This document shows, piece by piece, positions 23,572 through 33,878 of a stretch of 64,000 bases of DNA (its first letter is position 1; every line of letters starts with the position of its first letter). Position numbers and translations under genes: made by a program. The DNA comes from Streptomyces pactum (GTDB taxonomy: Bacteria; Actinomycetota; Actinomycetes; Streptomycetales; Streptomycetaceae), in contig NZ_CP019724.1 in assembly GCF_002005225.1 (NCBI RefSeq), forward strand, positions 6,831,001-6,895,000. Reading direction: 5' to 3'. The notes below the pieces were generated by a model that was not told the origin of the DNA, made no database searches, and saw only the letters and a list, made by a program, of their open reading frames with translations.

Positions 23572-24618
23572 CTCCGGGCGGCGCCGTCGGCCGTGCCGCC
23601 CTTCCCGGCGAACACGGACACCGCCGCCCGCGCCGCCGCCTCGGTGAGCGAGACCCCCTCCGCCCGGGTCGCGCTGCCCCGCGACACCACCGCCACCAGG
23701 CGGTCGTGACCACCCGACGTGACCCGCCCGATGCTGTTGACCACCCACAGCCCGGTGGTGCTGCGCCGCAGCCAGCCGTTCTTCAGCGCCCACCCCGAGC
23801 CGCCGCCACCCGAGCCGCCGCCACCCGAGCCGTCGCCACCCGAGCCGCCGCCACCCGAGCCGCCGTCGGCCGCCGCCGACACACCCCAGCGCTGACCGTC
23901 GGCGATCCCTGCCATCAGCCCTCGCACATACGCCCGTGAGGCCGCGCTCAGCTCGGAACCGTCCGCCACGAACACCTGCCGCAGCAGCGTGACCTGGTCG
24001 GCGGCCGTGGTCCGGGTCAGCCCCCACAGCGGGCCGTCGCCGCCGTCGGTCCCCGTCAACCCGAAGCGCTCGTTCGCGGCGTCGAGCCCCTCCGCCGTCC
24101 CGATCGTCCGCCACAGTGCCGACGCGGAGTCGTTGTCACTGTGCTCGATCATGGCGACGGCGTACGCCTTCTCGGCCGCGGTCAGCGCGCGCCCCGCGTC
24201 CTGTGCCTGGAGCAGCAGCGCCGCCAGGATGTCGACCTTGACGATGCTCGCCGTGTCGAAGACACCCGTGCCGTACGAGGCGCTCTCGCCCGAGTCCGGG
24301 TCGAGCACCGCCACGGACACCTCGGCGCCGTCCGCGACGGAAACCCGCGCCATGGCCTCGGCCAGCAGCGCGTCCCGGTCCACGACCGGCCCGACCGTCT
24401 CCACCGATGCCTCCCCGCCCGAGGGTGCCGAGGCCGACGACGATACGGCGCCGCCCCCGCCGGGGCGCGCGTGCCCCCGCCCCTGCCGGTACGGCGCCCC
24501 GGTGGCCGCACCGGCGACGGCGAACGCGATCAGGGCGGCACACACCGGCGCGCGCCGTCGCCGCGGCCTTCGGGCTCGCCGGGCCGGCCGGGCTCTGGAG
24601 GACTCTGGAGGACTCCAT
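23556..24618 (-). CDS. Class A beta-lactamase-fold serine hydrolase, start frame disturbed
   Basis: The active-site motifs of penicillin-recognising enzymes are present in order: SIVK (S-x-x-K), SDN in EHSDNDSAS, and KNG in WALKNGW, corresponding to KTG. A signal or anchor segment (VCAALIAFAVAGAATGA) precedes the domain. A run of about 24 Gly/Ser residues is inserted just before the KNG motif. The plausible ATG at 24618 is out of frame with the body because of a 10-bp duplication (24593-24612). Deleting one copy would give MESSRARPARRARR joined in frame. As it stands, translation must begin at GTG 24545 or at a distant upstream codon. It may be a beta-lactamase or a cell-wall hydrolase. Confidence 0.75.
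23796..23870 (-). repeat. 15-bp tandem repeat coding for a GGGGS-like linker
   Basis: About four copies of CCGCCACCCGAGCCG (plus strand) give GGSGGGG-type runs in the minus-strand lactamase-fold protein, one with an Asp replacing a Gly. The insertion sits between the omega-side half and the KNG strand. Confidence 0.75.
24593..24612. repeat. 10-bp tandem duplication at the lactamase start region
   Basis: CTCTGGAGGA occurs twice head to tail (24593-24602 and 24603-24612), directly inside the start of the minus-strand lactamase-fold gene. Because 10 is not a multiple of 3, it shifts the ATG at 24618 out of frame with the rest of the gene. Confidence 0.8.
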
Positions 24619-24735
24619 GCCCGTGAGCCTTCAGGCAGTGGCCGTGCGGTCCGTGGGACCGGGGTCAGAAGCGGGTCAGAGCCCCCTGAGAGGCCGGTGA
24701 GGAGCGCCGCCCACCCCCCGATAGGGTCGGGGACC

Positions 24736-25515
24736 GTGGCGAACAAGAACATCCCCGACTCCGGCTACTCCGACGACGACGGCTCCGCCGACCCCCGGCT
24801 GAGCGCGGCGCTCGCCGCCTGGGCCGAGGACCGCACCGCCCTGGCACCCGTGCTGGAGGCGCTCAAGGGCGCGCGGCTGCTCGTGCCGGTGGTGGCCGTC
24901 CTCGGTGAGGCCGAGGAGGTCGGTCAGGAGGGGCGCGAAGCTCCCCGGGAGGGCGGCGGCGGGCGACGGGAGGGCGGACTGCGCCGCGAGAAGACCAGCG
25001 ACATGGCCGTGCCGAGGCTGAAGGCCGGGGACCGCACCGCGCTGCCCGCCTTCACGTCCACCGAGTCGCTGGCCCGCTGGGACCCCGGCGCGCGCCCCGT
25101 CGCCGTACCGGTGCACCAGGCGCTGCAGGCCGCCGCGCACGAGAAGGCGGACACGGTCGTACTGGACCTGGCCGGACCGGTGCCGTTCGAGCTGACCGGC
25201 GCGGTGCTGCTGGCCCTGGCCGAGGGCCGTACGACGACCGACCCGCTCGCCGACCCCGCCGTGGCCGACGCCGTCCGCGCCGCCGTGGCCGCCGAGCCCG
25301 CCGTGCTCCGCGCGCACCTCGGGCCGGGCCGGGCCGACGGCACCCTGGCGCTGCAACTCGCCCCCGACGCCGACCCGGCGAAGGCCGCCCGCGCCGTGGC
25401 CGGGCGCCTGGCCGCCGACGAGACACTGAGGGCCCGCCTGGTGCGGGGCCTCGACCTGGCACTGCTGCCGGCCGGGGCGACGCCGCCGGGCGAGCCCTTG
25501 TACGTGCGGGGGTAG
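24736..25515 (+). CDS. SseB-family protein
   Basis: The 259-residue product carries the SseB N-terminal domain: DPRLSAALAAWAEDRTALAP, LEALKGARLLVPVVA, and KTSDMAVPRLKAGDRTALPA, with a charged glycine-rich loop inserted between them. The second half is a weakly conserved domain with strands and helices. SseB was named for enhanced serine sensitivity in E. coli; its role in actinomycetes is not known. GTG 24736 is preceded by GGGTCGGGGACC. It is divergent from the lactamase-fold gene and convergent with the DUF1844 gene, 10 nt away. Confidence 0.82.
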   Translation: MANKNIPDSGYSDDDGSADPRLSAALAAWAEDRTALAPVLEALKGARLLVPVVAVLGEAEEVGQEGREAPREGGGGRREGGLRREKTSDMAVPRLKAGDRTALPAFTSTESLARWDPGARPVAVPVHQALQAAAHEKADTVVLDLAGPVPFELTGAVLLALAEGRTTTDPLADPAVADAVRAAVAAEPAVLRAHLGPGRADGTLALQLAPDADPAKAARAVAGRLAADETLRARLVRGLDLALLPAGATPPGEPLYVRG

Positions 25516-25525
25516 CGGGGACGGC

Positions 25526-25882
25526 TCAGCCGTAGACCGGGCCCGTGTACTTCTCGCCCGGACCCTGGCCCGGCTCGTCCGGGACGAGCGAGGCCTCGCG
25601 GAAGGCGAGCTGGAGCGACTTGAGACCGTCGCGCAGCGGCGCCGCGTGGAACGAGCTGATCTCCGTCGCGGTCGCGTCCAGCAGACCGGCCAGCGCGTGC
25701 ACCAGCTTGCGGGCCTCGTCCAGGTCCTTGTGCGCCTCGCCCTCCTCGGTCAGGCCCAGCTTCACGGCGGCGGCGCTCATCAGGTTGACGGCGACCGTCA
25801 CGATCACCTCGACCGCCGGAACCTCGGCGATGTCGCGGGTCATGGCGTCGAAGTCGGGCGTCTCGGGAGGGGTGTCACTCAT
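25526..25882 (-). CDS. DUF1844 family protein
   Basis: The product is about 118 residues. The core segment VPAVEVIVTVAVNLMSAAAV, then KLGLTEEGEAHKDLDEARKL, then VHALAGLLDAT is the DUF1844 pattern: a short all-helical protein found upstream of infC in many actinobacteria. ATG 25882 (MSDTPPETP) is chosen over 25891 because the extra residues are not typical. No function is known. Conserved position beside the infC operon suggests a link with translation, which is inference only. Confidence 0.85.
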   Translation of the reverse strand: MSDTPPETPDFDAMTRDIAEVPAVEVIVTVAVNLMSAAAVKLGLTEEGEAHKDLDEARKLVHALAGLLDATATEISSFHAAPLRDGLKSLQLAFREASLVPDEPGQGPGEKYTGPVYG

Positions 25883-25891
25883 GCCGCACAC

Positions 25892-26270
25892 GATAGGCGC
25901 AGGACGGTGGACGGCCCCACTCGGTCTCGGTTAGCCCTTCCCCCGCCGAGCTGCTAACCTTGTGTAACGACCGGTCGGACACGCACGCCCCCACGGCAGC
26001 GGGCCCGGCCCACAAGTGGAGGCTTTCGAACTCCCACCTGGCCGTCCTCAGGACGGCGGGTCACCGGTCAGGCGGTCCCGTCCCAGCGGCGGAGACCGGC
26101 CCGAAATCGCGCCCCGCGGCCATCGCGACGGTGCTCCGGTAGTAGTTCGAGGAGCCCCGCCTGTGATCGTCCCGGGGCATTTTTGTTGCGCCGGCGCGGT
26201 TAGGTCTATCGAACACAGACGTTACGCGGCTGTCCGCCAGACCGTCGCGTGGTGCTACCGAGGAGGATCC
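25892..26270 (+). promoter_or_regulatory. infC operon promoter region and structured leader
   Basis: This 379-nt stretch has no supported gene. A short frame from GTG 25960 (60 codons) has poor codon use and no homology. Several hairpins can be read: CCGTCC-TCA-GGACGG near 26042, a longer one around GTGGAG...CTCCCAC, and a terminator-like one just before infC. This is the layout of a leader whose early termination is controlled, as known for infC-rpmI-rplT operons in other phyla. Confidence 0.55.
26154..26187 (+). terminator. Intrinsic terminator / attenuator in the infC leader
   Basis: GCCCCG (26154-26159) pairs with CGGGGC (26173-26178), followed directly by ATTTTTGTT. A hairpin plus T-run is rare in this GC-rich DNA and stands 84 nt before the infC start. 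It would stop leader transcripts unless an antiterminator forms. Confidence 0.65.
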
Positions 26271-26924
26271 ATCAGCGCCGAGCCCCGCATCAACGACCGG
26301 ATTCGCGTTCCCGAGGTGCGACTTGTCGGTCCCAGCGGCGAGCAGGTCGGGATTGTCCCGCTTGCCAAGGCCCTGGAGCTTGCGCAGGAGTACGACCTCG
26401 ATCTCGTCGAGGTCGCGGCGAACGCCCGTCCGCCCGTGTGCAAGCTCATGGACTACGGGAAGTTCAAGTACGAGTCGGCCATGAAGGCCCGTGAGGCGCG
26501 CAAGAACCAGGCGCACACGGTCATCAAGGAGATGAAGCTCCGGCCGAAGATCGACCCGCACGACTATGACACCAAGAAGGGTCACGTCGTCCGGTTCCTC
26601 AAGCAGGGCGACAAGGTCAAGATCACGATCATGTTCCGTGGTCGCGAGCAGTCCCGGCCGGAGCTCGGCTACCGACTGCTGCAGCGTCTGGCGGAGGACG
26701 TGGCCGACCTCGGGTTCGTGGAGTCGAACCCGAAGCAGGACGGCCGAAACATGATCATGGTTCTCGGTCCGCACAAGAAGAAGACCGAGGCGATGGCCGA
26801 GGCTCGCCAGGCGCAGGAAGCCCGCAAGGCGGACGCGAAGGCCAACCCCGGCAAGTCGCAGAACGCCGCGGAGACCGAAGACGTGGACGCCGAGGCCCCG
26901 GCCGAGGCTTCCGCCGACGCGTGA
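26271..26924 (+). CDS. infC: Translation initiation factor IF-3, unusual ATC start
   Basis: The 217-residue protein is IF-3: the N-terminal domain starts [19 protein letters not shown], the linker is [18 protein letters not shown], and the C-terminal domain has [19 protein letters not shown]. An acidic Ala/Glu tail follows. AGGAGG at 26261-26266 stands 4 nt before ATC (26271), and no ATG, GTG or TTG lies in frame between that site and the domain. IF-3 genes of many bacteria start with AUU, AUC or AUA so that IF-3, which rejects non-standard initiators, limits its own synthesis. First gene of infC-rpmI-rplT. Confidence 0.93.
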   Translation: MSAEPRINDRIRVPEVRLVGPSGEQVGIVPLAKALELAQEYDLDLVEVAANARPPVCKLMDYGKFKYESAMKAREARKNQAHTVIKEMKLRPKIDPHDYDTKKGHVVRFLKQGDKVKITIMFRGREQSRPELGYRLLQRLAEDVADLGFVESNPKQDGRNMIMVLGPHKKKTEAMAEARQAQEARKADAKANPGKSQNAAETEDVDAEAPAEASADA

Positions 26925-26967
26925 CTCCCGGGGACACCGTCCCCAGGACGTAACCGATACAAGCGAC

Positions 26968-27005
26968 GCTCCACCGTGCCCGGTTTCACGACCGGGCATC
27001 GGAGC
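26968..27005 (+). promoter_or_regulatory. Hairpin between infC and rpmI, possible L20 control site
   Basis: GCTCC (26968-26972) pairs with GGAGC (27001-27005), enclosing the perfect 8-bp stem TGCCCGGT / ACCGGGCA (26977-26984 with 26991-26998). It ends 26 nt before the rpmI start. L20 controls rpmI-rplT by binding leader RNA in E. coli and Bacillus; whether this hairpin does that here is not known. Confidence 0.4.
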
Positions 27006-27031
27006 GCCACCGACGAGGAGAGAACGGCGCT

Positions 27032-27226
27032 ATGCCGAAGAACAAGTCGCACAGCGGTGCCAGCAAGCGCTTCAAGATCACCGGCTCCGGCAAGGTGCTC
27101 CGTGAGCGCGCCGGCAAGCGCCACCTGCTCGAGCACAAGTCGTCCCGCGTGACGCGTCGCCTCACCGGCAACGCCGAGATGGCCCCGGGCGACGCCGCGA
27201 AGATCAAGAAGCTTCTCGGCAAGTGA
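27032..27226 (+). CDS. rpmI: 50S ribosomal protein L35
   Basis: The 64-residue protein starts [20 protein letters not shown] and ends with [15 protein letters not shown], the full length of bacterial L35. Its strongly basic composition fits rRNA binding. ATG 27032 has GAGGAGAG about 9 nt upstream. It is the middle gene of infC-rpmI-rplT; an intergenic hairpin precedes it. Confidence 0.97.
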   Translation: MPKNKSHSGASKRFKITGSGKVLRERAGKRHLLEHKSSRVTRRLTGNAEMAPGDAAKIKKLLGK

Positions 27227-27324
27227 CGTACGGGCGCCCACCGAGCGCCGTACGGCAGGACCGGGACCCAATCGATACCGGGCCGCGTGACGACCACCGC
27301 GGCCCCGCTACAAGGAGTTAACAA

Positions 27325-27708
27325 GTGGCACGCGTCAAGCGGGCAGTCAACGCCCACAAGAAGCGCCGGGCGATCCTCGAGCAGGCCTCCGGCTACCGCG
27401 GTCAGCGTTCGCGCCTGTACCGCAAGGCCAAGGAGCAGGTCACCCACTCGCTGGTCTACAACTACAACGACCGCAAGAAGCGCAAGGGTGACTTCCGTCA
27501 GCTCTGGATCCAGCGCATCAACGCCGCTGCCCGCGCCAACGGCATCACGTACAACCGCTTCATCCAGGGCCTGAAGGCCGCCAACGTCGAGGTCGACCGC
27601 AAGATCCTCGCCGAGCTGGCCGTCAACGACCCGAACGCGTTCGCCGCGCTCGTCGAGGTCGCCCAGAAGGCGCTGCCGAGCGACGTCAACGCGCCGAAGG
27701 CCGCGTGA
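27325..27708 (+). CDS. rplT: 50S ribosomal protein L20
   Basis: The 127-residue protein shows the L20 signatures [20 protein letters not shown], then [16 protein letters not shown], and [20 protein letters not shown]. The long basic N-terminal extension enters 23S rRNA early in 50S assembly. L20 is also the usual autoregulator of this operon. The start is GTG 27325, preceded by AAGGAG at 27312-27317. A strong terminator follows. Confidence 0.97.
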   Translation: MARVKRAVNAHKKRRAILEQASGYRGQRSRLYRKAKEQVTHSLVYNYNDRKKRKGDFRQLWIQRINAAARANGITYNRFIQGLKAANVEVDRKILAELAVNDPNAFAALVEVAQKALPSDVNAPKAA

Positions 27709-27733
27709 CGCCGCGCTGGCTCTGAGCCGTCGT

Positions 27734-27772
27734 CGAAGGGACCCGCAGGCTTGAAGCCTGCGGGTCCCTTCG
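27734..27772 (+). terminator. Perfect 18-bp hairpin terminator after rplT
   Basis: CGAAGGGACCCGCAGGCT (27734-27751) pairs without mismatch with 27755-27772 across a TGA loop. It closes the infC-rpmI-rplT operon. The arm is long enough to act on the opposite strand too, but no minus-strand gene ends there. Confidence 0.85.
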
Positions 27773-27796
27773 ATTGCCGTCGTTCGGTTCGTTGTC

Positions 27797-27890
27797 CACC
27801 GCGGGCGCGTTGTGGCTGGTCGCGCCCACGCGGCGGAGCCGCACGGTGCTACAGCCCCGCGCCCCTGGGGGCGCGTTGTAGTTCCCGTCG
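27797..27890. repeat. Dispersed intergenic repeat, copy A
   Basis: GCGGGCGCGTTGTGGCTGGT followed by CGCGCCC, and then CCCCGCGCCCCTGGGGGCGC, matches the arms of copies at 33879-33992 and 55161-55220. It is a short GC-rich inverted-repeat element between rplT and the TrmH gene. Confidence 0.6.
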
Positions 27891-27914
27891 ATCAAAACGT
27901 GAAGGTGAGCAAGA

Positions 27915-28763
27915 GTGCGACCCGCCAGCCCCGAGCTGATCTCCCCCCGTTCTCCCCGGGTCGCCGCCGCTCGTCGGCTGGCCAAGCGGAACTTCCGGGG
28001 CAAGGAGCGGCTGTTCCTGGCCGAGGGGCCGCAGGCCGTGCGGGAGGCCGCGGGGTACGGGGACACCCTGGTCGAGGTGTTCGCCACCGTCGGGGCCGCC
28101 GAGCGCCACGCCGACATCATCGGCGCGGCCCGGGACTCCGGCGCCCGCGTCCACCTCGCCGCCGAACAGGTGATCGAGGACATCTCCACCACCGTCACCC
28201 CGCAGGGCCTGGTCGGGGTCTGCCGGTTCCTGGACACCCCCTTCGACGAGATCCTCGCCGCCCGCCCCAGGCTCGTCGCCGTCCTCGCCCACGTCCGCGA
28301 CCCCGGCAACGCCGGCACCGTGCTGCGCTGCGCCGACGCCGCCGGAGCCGAGGCCGTCGTGCTCACCGACGCCTCCGTCGACCTGTACAACCCCAAGGCC
28401 GTACGCGCCTCCGTCGGCTCCCTGTTCCACCTGCCGGTCGCCGTCGGCGTCCCCGTGGAGCGGGCCGTCGCGGGGCTGCGGGACGCCGGGGTGCGGATCC
28501 TGGCCGCCGACGGCGCGGGTGAGCACGACCTCGACGCCGAGCTGGACGCCGGCACCATGGGCGGCCCCACCGCCTGGGTGTTCGGCAACGAGGCCTGGGG
28601 GCTGCCGGAGGAGACCCGCGCCCTCGCCGACGCCGTCCTGCGCGTCCCGATCCACGGCAGGGCCGAGAGTCTGAACCTCGCCACCGCCGCCGCCGTATGT
28701 CTCTACGCGTCGGCGCGTGCACAGCGCGCCGCCACAGGGTGCCGCTCCGTCACCGAGAGCTAG
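27915..28763 (+). CDS. TrmH/SpoU-family rRNA 2'-O-methyltransferase
   Basis: The 282-residue product has an N-terminal RNA-substrate domain (ARRLAKRNFRGKERLFLAEG) and the C-terminal SPOUT knot with its three motifs: HVRDPGNAGTVLRCADAAG, FGNEAWGLPEETR and IPIHGRAESLNLATAAAV-like (here VPIHGRAESLNL). It transfers methyl from SAM to a ribose 2'-OH in rRNA or tRNA; the exact nucleotide is not predictable. GTG 27915 follows AAGGTGAGCAAGA. Position just after rplT and before pheST is the usual actinobacterial order. Confidence 0.92.
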   Translation: MRPASPELISPRSPRVAAARRLAKRNFRGKERLFLAEGPQAVREAAGYGDTLVEVFATVGAAERHADIIGAARDSGARVHLAAEQVIEDISTTVTPQGLVGVCRFLDTPFDEILAARPRLVAVLAHVRDPGNAGTVLRCADAAGAEAVVLTDASVDLYNPKAVRASVGSLFHLPVAVGVPVERAVAGLRDAGVRILAADGAGEHDLDAELDAGTMGGPTAWVFGNEAWGLPEETRALADAVLRVPIHGRAESLNLATAAAVCLYASARAQRAATGCRSVTES

Positions 28764-28813
28764 TAGGGTGACCAGCTCAAGGCCCCTGCGCGGTTGAGAG
28801 GTGGGGTACGGGG

Positions 28814-29953
28814 ATGAGCGTCGGCACGAGCAGCGCACCGGGAGCACGGCAGGCGCCGCGTCCGCCCGCGCCCCGCACGCCCGGCGATCCCGCCGACCTC
28901 GGCATCGACCCGGACGAACTGCCCGACGGCCTGGTCGTCGCGGACGAAAACGGCCGCGTCGTCCGTTTCAACGCGGCCGCCGCCCGCATCACCGCCACCC
29001 CGGCGGCCGAAGCCCTCGGACGGCCGCTGGACAAGGCGCTGCCCCTGGAGGACCTCGAGGGCCGCCGCTGGTGGCAGCTCACCGACCCCTACGGCGGGCT
29101 CGCCATCCGCGTCCGGCAGCCCGAGCGCAACCTCCTGCTCCCCGGCGGCCGGGAGGTCCTCGTGTCCGCCCGCTACGTCCGCACCGAACGCCTCGGCCCC
29201 GTCCACCGCGTCGTCGTCACCCTCCGGGACACCGAGGCCCGCCGCCGCACCGAGCGCAGCCACGCCGAGCTGATCGCCACCGTCGCCCACGAACTGCGCT
29301 CCCCTCTCACCTCCGTCAAGGGCTTCACGGCCACGCTGCTGGCCAAGTGGGAGCGGTTCACCGACGATCAGAAGCGGCTGATGCTGGAGACCGTCGACGC
29401 CGACGCCGACCGGGTCACCCGGCTCATCGCCGAGCTGCTGGACATCTCCCGCATCGACTCGGGCCGGCTGGAGGTGCGCCGCCAGCCCGTCGACATCGGC
29501 GCCGCCGTCGGCCGCCACATCCAGGCGTACGTCGCCGCCGGCCAGGAGGCCGACCGCTTCCTGCTCCGCCTCGCACAGCCGCTGCCCGACCTGTGGGCCG
29601 ACCCCGACAAGATCGACCAGGTACTGAGCAACCTGCTGGAAAATGCCGTGCGGCACGGTGAGGGAACCGTCACCATCGACATCACGCCCACGGCGTCCCC
29701 CCGCGAAGGGGAGGACACCGGCACGTCGGTCACGGTGAGCGACGAAGGGGCCGGCATCCCGGAGGAGTCCATGAACCGCGTCTTCACCCGCTTCTGGCGT
29801 GGCAGCAAGCGCGGCGGCACCGGCCTCGGGCTGTACATCGTCAAGGGCATCGTCGAGGCCCACGGCGGCACCATCACGGTCGGCCGCGCTCCGGGCGGCG
29901 GCGCCGAGTTCCGATTTACGTTGCCCGTGGCGGCTCCCGCGTATCTCACCTGA
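28814..29953 (+). CDS. Cytosolic PAS-domain sensor histidine kinase, orphan
   Basis: The 379-residue kinase has no membrane helix. A PAS domain (about residues 35-150, LPDGLVVADENGRVVRFNAA) is followed by the dimerisation domain with H-box VAHELRSPLTSVKGF (His near 160) and a complete catalytic domain: N-box NLLENAVRHGEG, G1 DEGAGIPEE, F-box FTRFWRGS and G2 GGTGLGLYIVKG. No response regulator is adjacent, so the partner is elsewhere. It senses something inside the cell. It sits between the TrmH gene (50 nt) and pheS (189 nt). Confidence 0.93.
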   Translation: MSVGTSSAPGARQAPRPPAPRTPGDPADLGIDPDELPDGLVVADENGRVVRFNAAAARITATPAAEALGRPLDKALPLEDLEGRRWWQLTDPYGGLAIRVRQPERNLLLPGGREVLVSARYVRTERLGPVHRVVVTLRDTEARRRTERSHAELIATVAHELRSPLTSVKGFTATLLAKWERFTDDQKRLMLETVDADADRVTRLIAELLDISRIDSGRLEVRRQPVDIGAAVGRHIQAYVAAGQEADRFLLRLAQPLPDLWADPDKIDQVLSNLLENAVRHGEGTVTIDITPTASPREGEDTGTSVTVSDEGAGIPEESMNRVFTRFWRGSKRGGTGLGLYIVKGIVEAHGGTITVGRAPGGGAEFRFTLPVAAPAYLT

Positions 29954-30076
29954 GACGGTCCGGGACCCCCACGGGCGCATTCGCCTTCCTCCACCCCGTT
30001 AGACTCGGCCTTTGGCACCTTTGTGTCCCGCAGACGAAGACGCGCAGACCCAGACGCTTCGTCCACGAGCCGGTGA

Positions 30077-31263
<1,187 letters not shown>

Positions 31264-31264
<1 letters not shown>

Positions 31265-33840
31265 TGCGGGTCCCGCTTTCTTGGCTGCGGGAGTACGTCG
31301 ACCTGCCGGCCACGCAGACCGGCCGCGACGTCCAGGCCAAGCTCATTTCGGCCGGACTCGAGGTCGAGACCGTCGAGCACCTCGGTGCCGACCTCAAGGG
31401 CCCCCTCGTCGTCGGCCAGGTGCTGACCATCGAGGAGCTGGAGGGCTTCAAGAAGCCGATCCGCTTCTGCACCGTCGACGTCGGGCAGGCCAACGGCACC
31501 GGTGAGCCCCAGGAGATCGTCTGCGGCGCCCGGAACTTCGCCGTCGGCGACAAGGTCGTCGTGGTCCTCCCCGGCGCCACGCTGCCGGGCGGCTTCTCGA
31601 TCAGCGCCCGCAAGACCTACGGCAAGACGTCCCACGGCATGATCTGCTCCGGCGACGAGCTGGGCATGGGCGACGACGGCACGCACGGCATCATCGTGCT
31701 GCCGCCGGAGACCGAGGTCGGCAAGGATGCCATCGAGCTGCTGGAGCTGGTCGACGAGGTCCTGGACATCGCCGTCACCGCCAACCGCGGCGACTGCCTG
31801 TCCATCCGCGGCGTCGCCCGCGAGGCCGCCATCGCCTACGGCCTGCCGTTGCGCGACCCGGCCCTCCTCGACGTGCCCGGCCCGAACGCCTTCGGCTACC
31901 CGGTGAAGATCGCCGACCCCACCGGCTGCGACCGCTTCACCGCCCGTACGGTGACCGGCCTCAGCGCCGAGGCGCGCTCCCCGATCTGGCTCCAGCGGCG
32001 CCTGCAGAAGGTCGGCATGCGCCCGATCTCGCTCGCCGTCGACGTCACCAACTACGTGATGATGGAGCTGGGCCAGCCGCTGCACGCCTACGACCGCGCC
32101 CTGGTGCAGGGCACCATCGGCGTGCGCCGGGCCGAGGAGGGCGAGAAGATCGTCACCCTCGACGGCACCGAGCGGAAGCTGCACGCCGAGGACCTGGTCA
32201 TCACCGACGACCGGGGCCCGATCGGGCTCGCCGGCGTCATGGGCGGCGCCAACACCGAGATCGCCGACCACGCCGCCGCCGGGAACGGGGGGAACGCGAC
32301 GACCGACGTGGTCATCGAGGCCGCCCACTTCAACCAGGTGGCCATCGCGCGCACCGCCCGCCGCCACAAGCTCTCGTCCGAGGCCTCCCGCCGCTTCGAG
32401 CGCGGCGTGGACCCGCAGGCCGCCGCCGCTGCCGCGCAGCGCACCGTCGACCTGCTGGTGCTGCTCGCGGGCGGCACCGCCGAGGCCGGCGTCACCGAGA
32501 TCAGCGCCCCGTCCGCACCGCACACCATCAGCGTCCCGGCCGACCACCCGGACAAGGTCGCGGGCGTGGAGTACGGCCGCGAGACCGTCGTACGCCGCCT
32601 CCAGCAGGTCGGCTGCGACGTCTATGGAAATCCTGCCGCGTGGAACGCGTCGATGGGGGGTGGCGGTCGGGCGACGGGCGGGCAGGACGAGCTGATCGTC
32701 ACCGTGCCGTCCTGGCGGCCCGACCTCACCGACCCGAACGACCTGGCCGAAGAGGTCATCCGCCTGGAGGGCTACGAGAACCTGCCCTCCACGCTGCCCA
32801 GGCCCCCGGCGGGCCGCGGCCTGACCTCCCGGCAGCGGCTGCACCGCCGGGTCGGCCGGGCGCTGGCCGGCGCCGGTTACGTCGAGGCGCTGAACTACCC
32901 GTTCGTCGGCGAGCAGGTCTTCGACCAGCTCGGGCTGGACGCGGACGACCCGGCCCGCCGGGTCGTCAAGCTGGTCAACCCGCTCAGCGACGAGGAGCCC
33001 GCGCTGCGGACCTCACTGCTGCCGGGCCTGCTCGGCGCGCTGCGCCGCAACGACGGGCGGGGCTCGCACGACCTGGCGCTGTTCGAGACCGGCCTGGTCT
33101 TCCACCCGCGCGACGAACAGCGCATCGCCGCGAACCTTCCCGTGGACCGGCGTCCCGGCGAGGACGACCTCGCCGCGCTGGACGCCGCGCTGCCCGACCA
33201 GCCGCGGCACGTCGCCGTCGTCCTGACCGGCGCCCGCGAGCAGGCCGGCTGGTGGGGCAAGGGCCGTCCGGCCGACTGGGCCGACGCGGTCCAGGCGGCG
33301 CGTCTCGCCGCGCGGGAAGCCGGAGCCGACCTGATCGTCCGCAAGGGCCAGTACGGGCCGTGGCACCCCGGGCGCTGCGCCGAGCTGCTGATCGCGGTCG
33401 ACGGTACGGAGCGGGTCGTCGGGCACGCGGGTGAGCTGCACCCGCGGGTCCTCAAGGCGCTCGGACTGCCCGCGCGCACCTGTGCGATGGAGCTGGACCT
33501 CGACGCCGTGCACCGGGTCGGCGACGACACCCCGCGGGCGCCGGGCATCTCCACCTTCCCGGTCGCCACGCAGGACGTCGCGCTGGTGGTCGACGCGTTC
33601 GTCCCGGCGAGCGAGGTCGAGGCGGCGCTGCGCGACGGCGCGGGTGAACTGCTGGAGTCCATCCGGCTGTTCGACGTCTACGACAACGCGGAGCAGTTGG
33701 GTGAGGGGCGCAAGTCCCTCGCGTACGCGCTGCGCTTCCGTGCGGGGGACCGGACGCTGACGGTCGACGAGGCCTCCGCCGCCCGCGACGCGGCGGTCGC
33801 CCTCGCGGGCGAACGTGTTGGAGCGGCACTCCGGAGCTGA
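31264..33840 (+). CDS. pheT: Phenylalanyl-tRNA synthetase beta subunit
   Basis: The 858-residue beta subunit has, in order, the tRNA-binding EMAP-like domain ([17 protein letters not shown]), the B3/B4 editing domain (about 210-390), B5 ([20 protein letters not shown] and [11 protein letters not shown]), a catalytic-like domain and a C-terminal anticodon-binding fold ([19 protein letters not shown]). B5 contains an unusual Gly-rich insert of about 20 residues ([19 protein letters not shown]) just before VTVPSW. The protein edits mischarged Tyr-tRNA(Phe) and binds tRNA. It is coupled to pheS. Confidence 0.97.
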
Positions 33841-33878
33841 CGGTTCGCCCAAGGGGCGGGGGGTTCGTGCCGATCGGC

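Noticed and set aside
25960..26142. A 60-codon frame in the infC leader that might be a leader peptide
   Set aside because: No good ribosome-binding site and no run of a single amino acid. The hairpins there are better explained as RNA structure.
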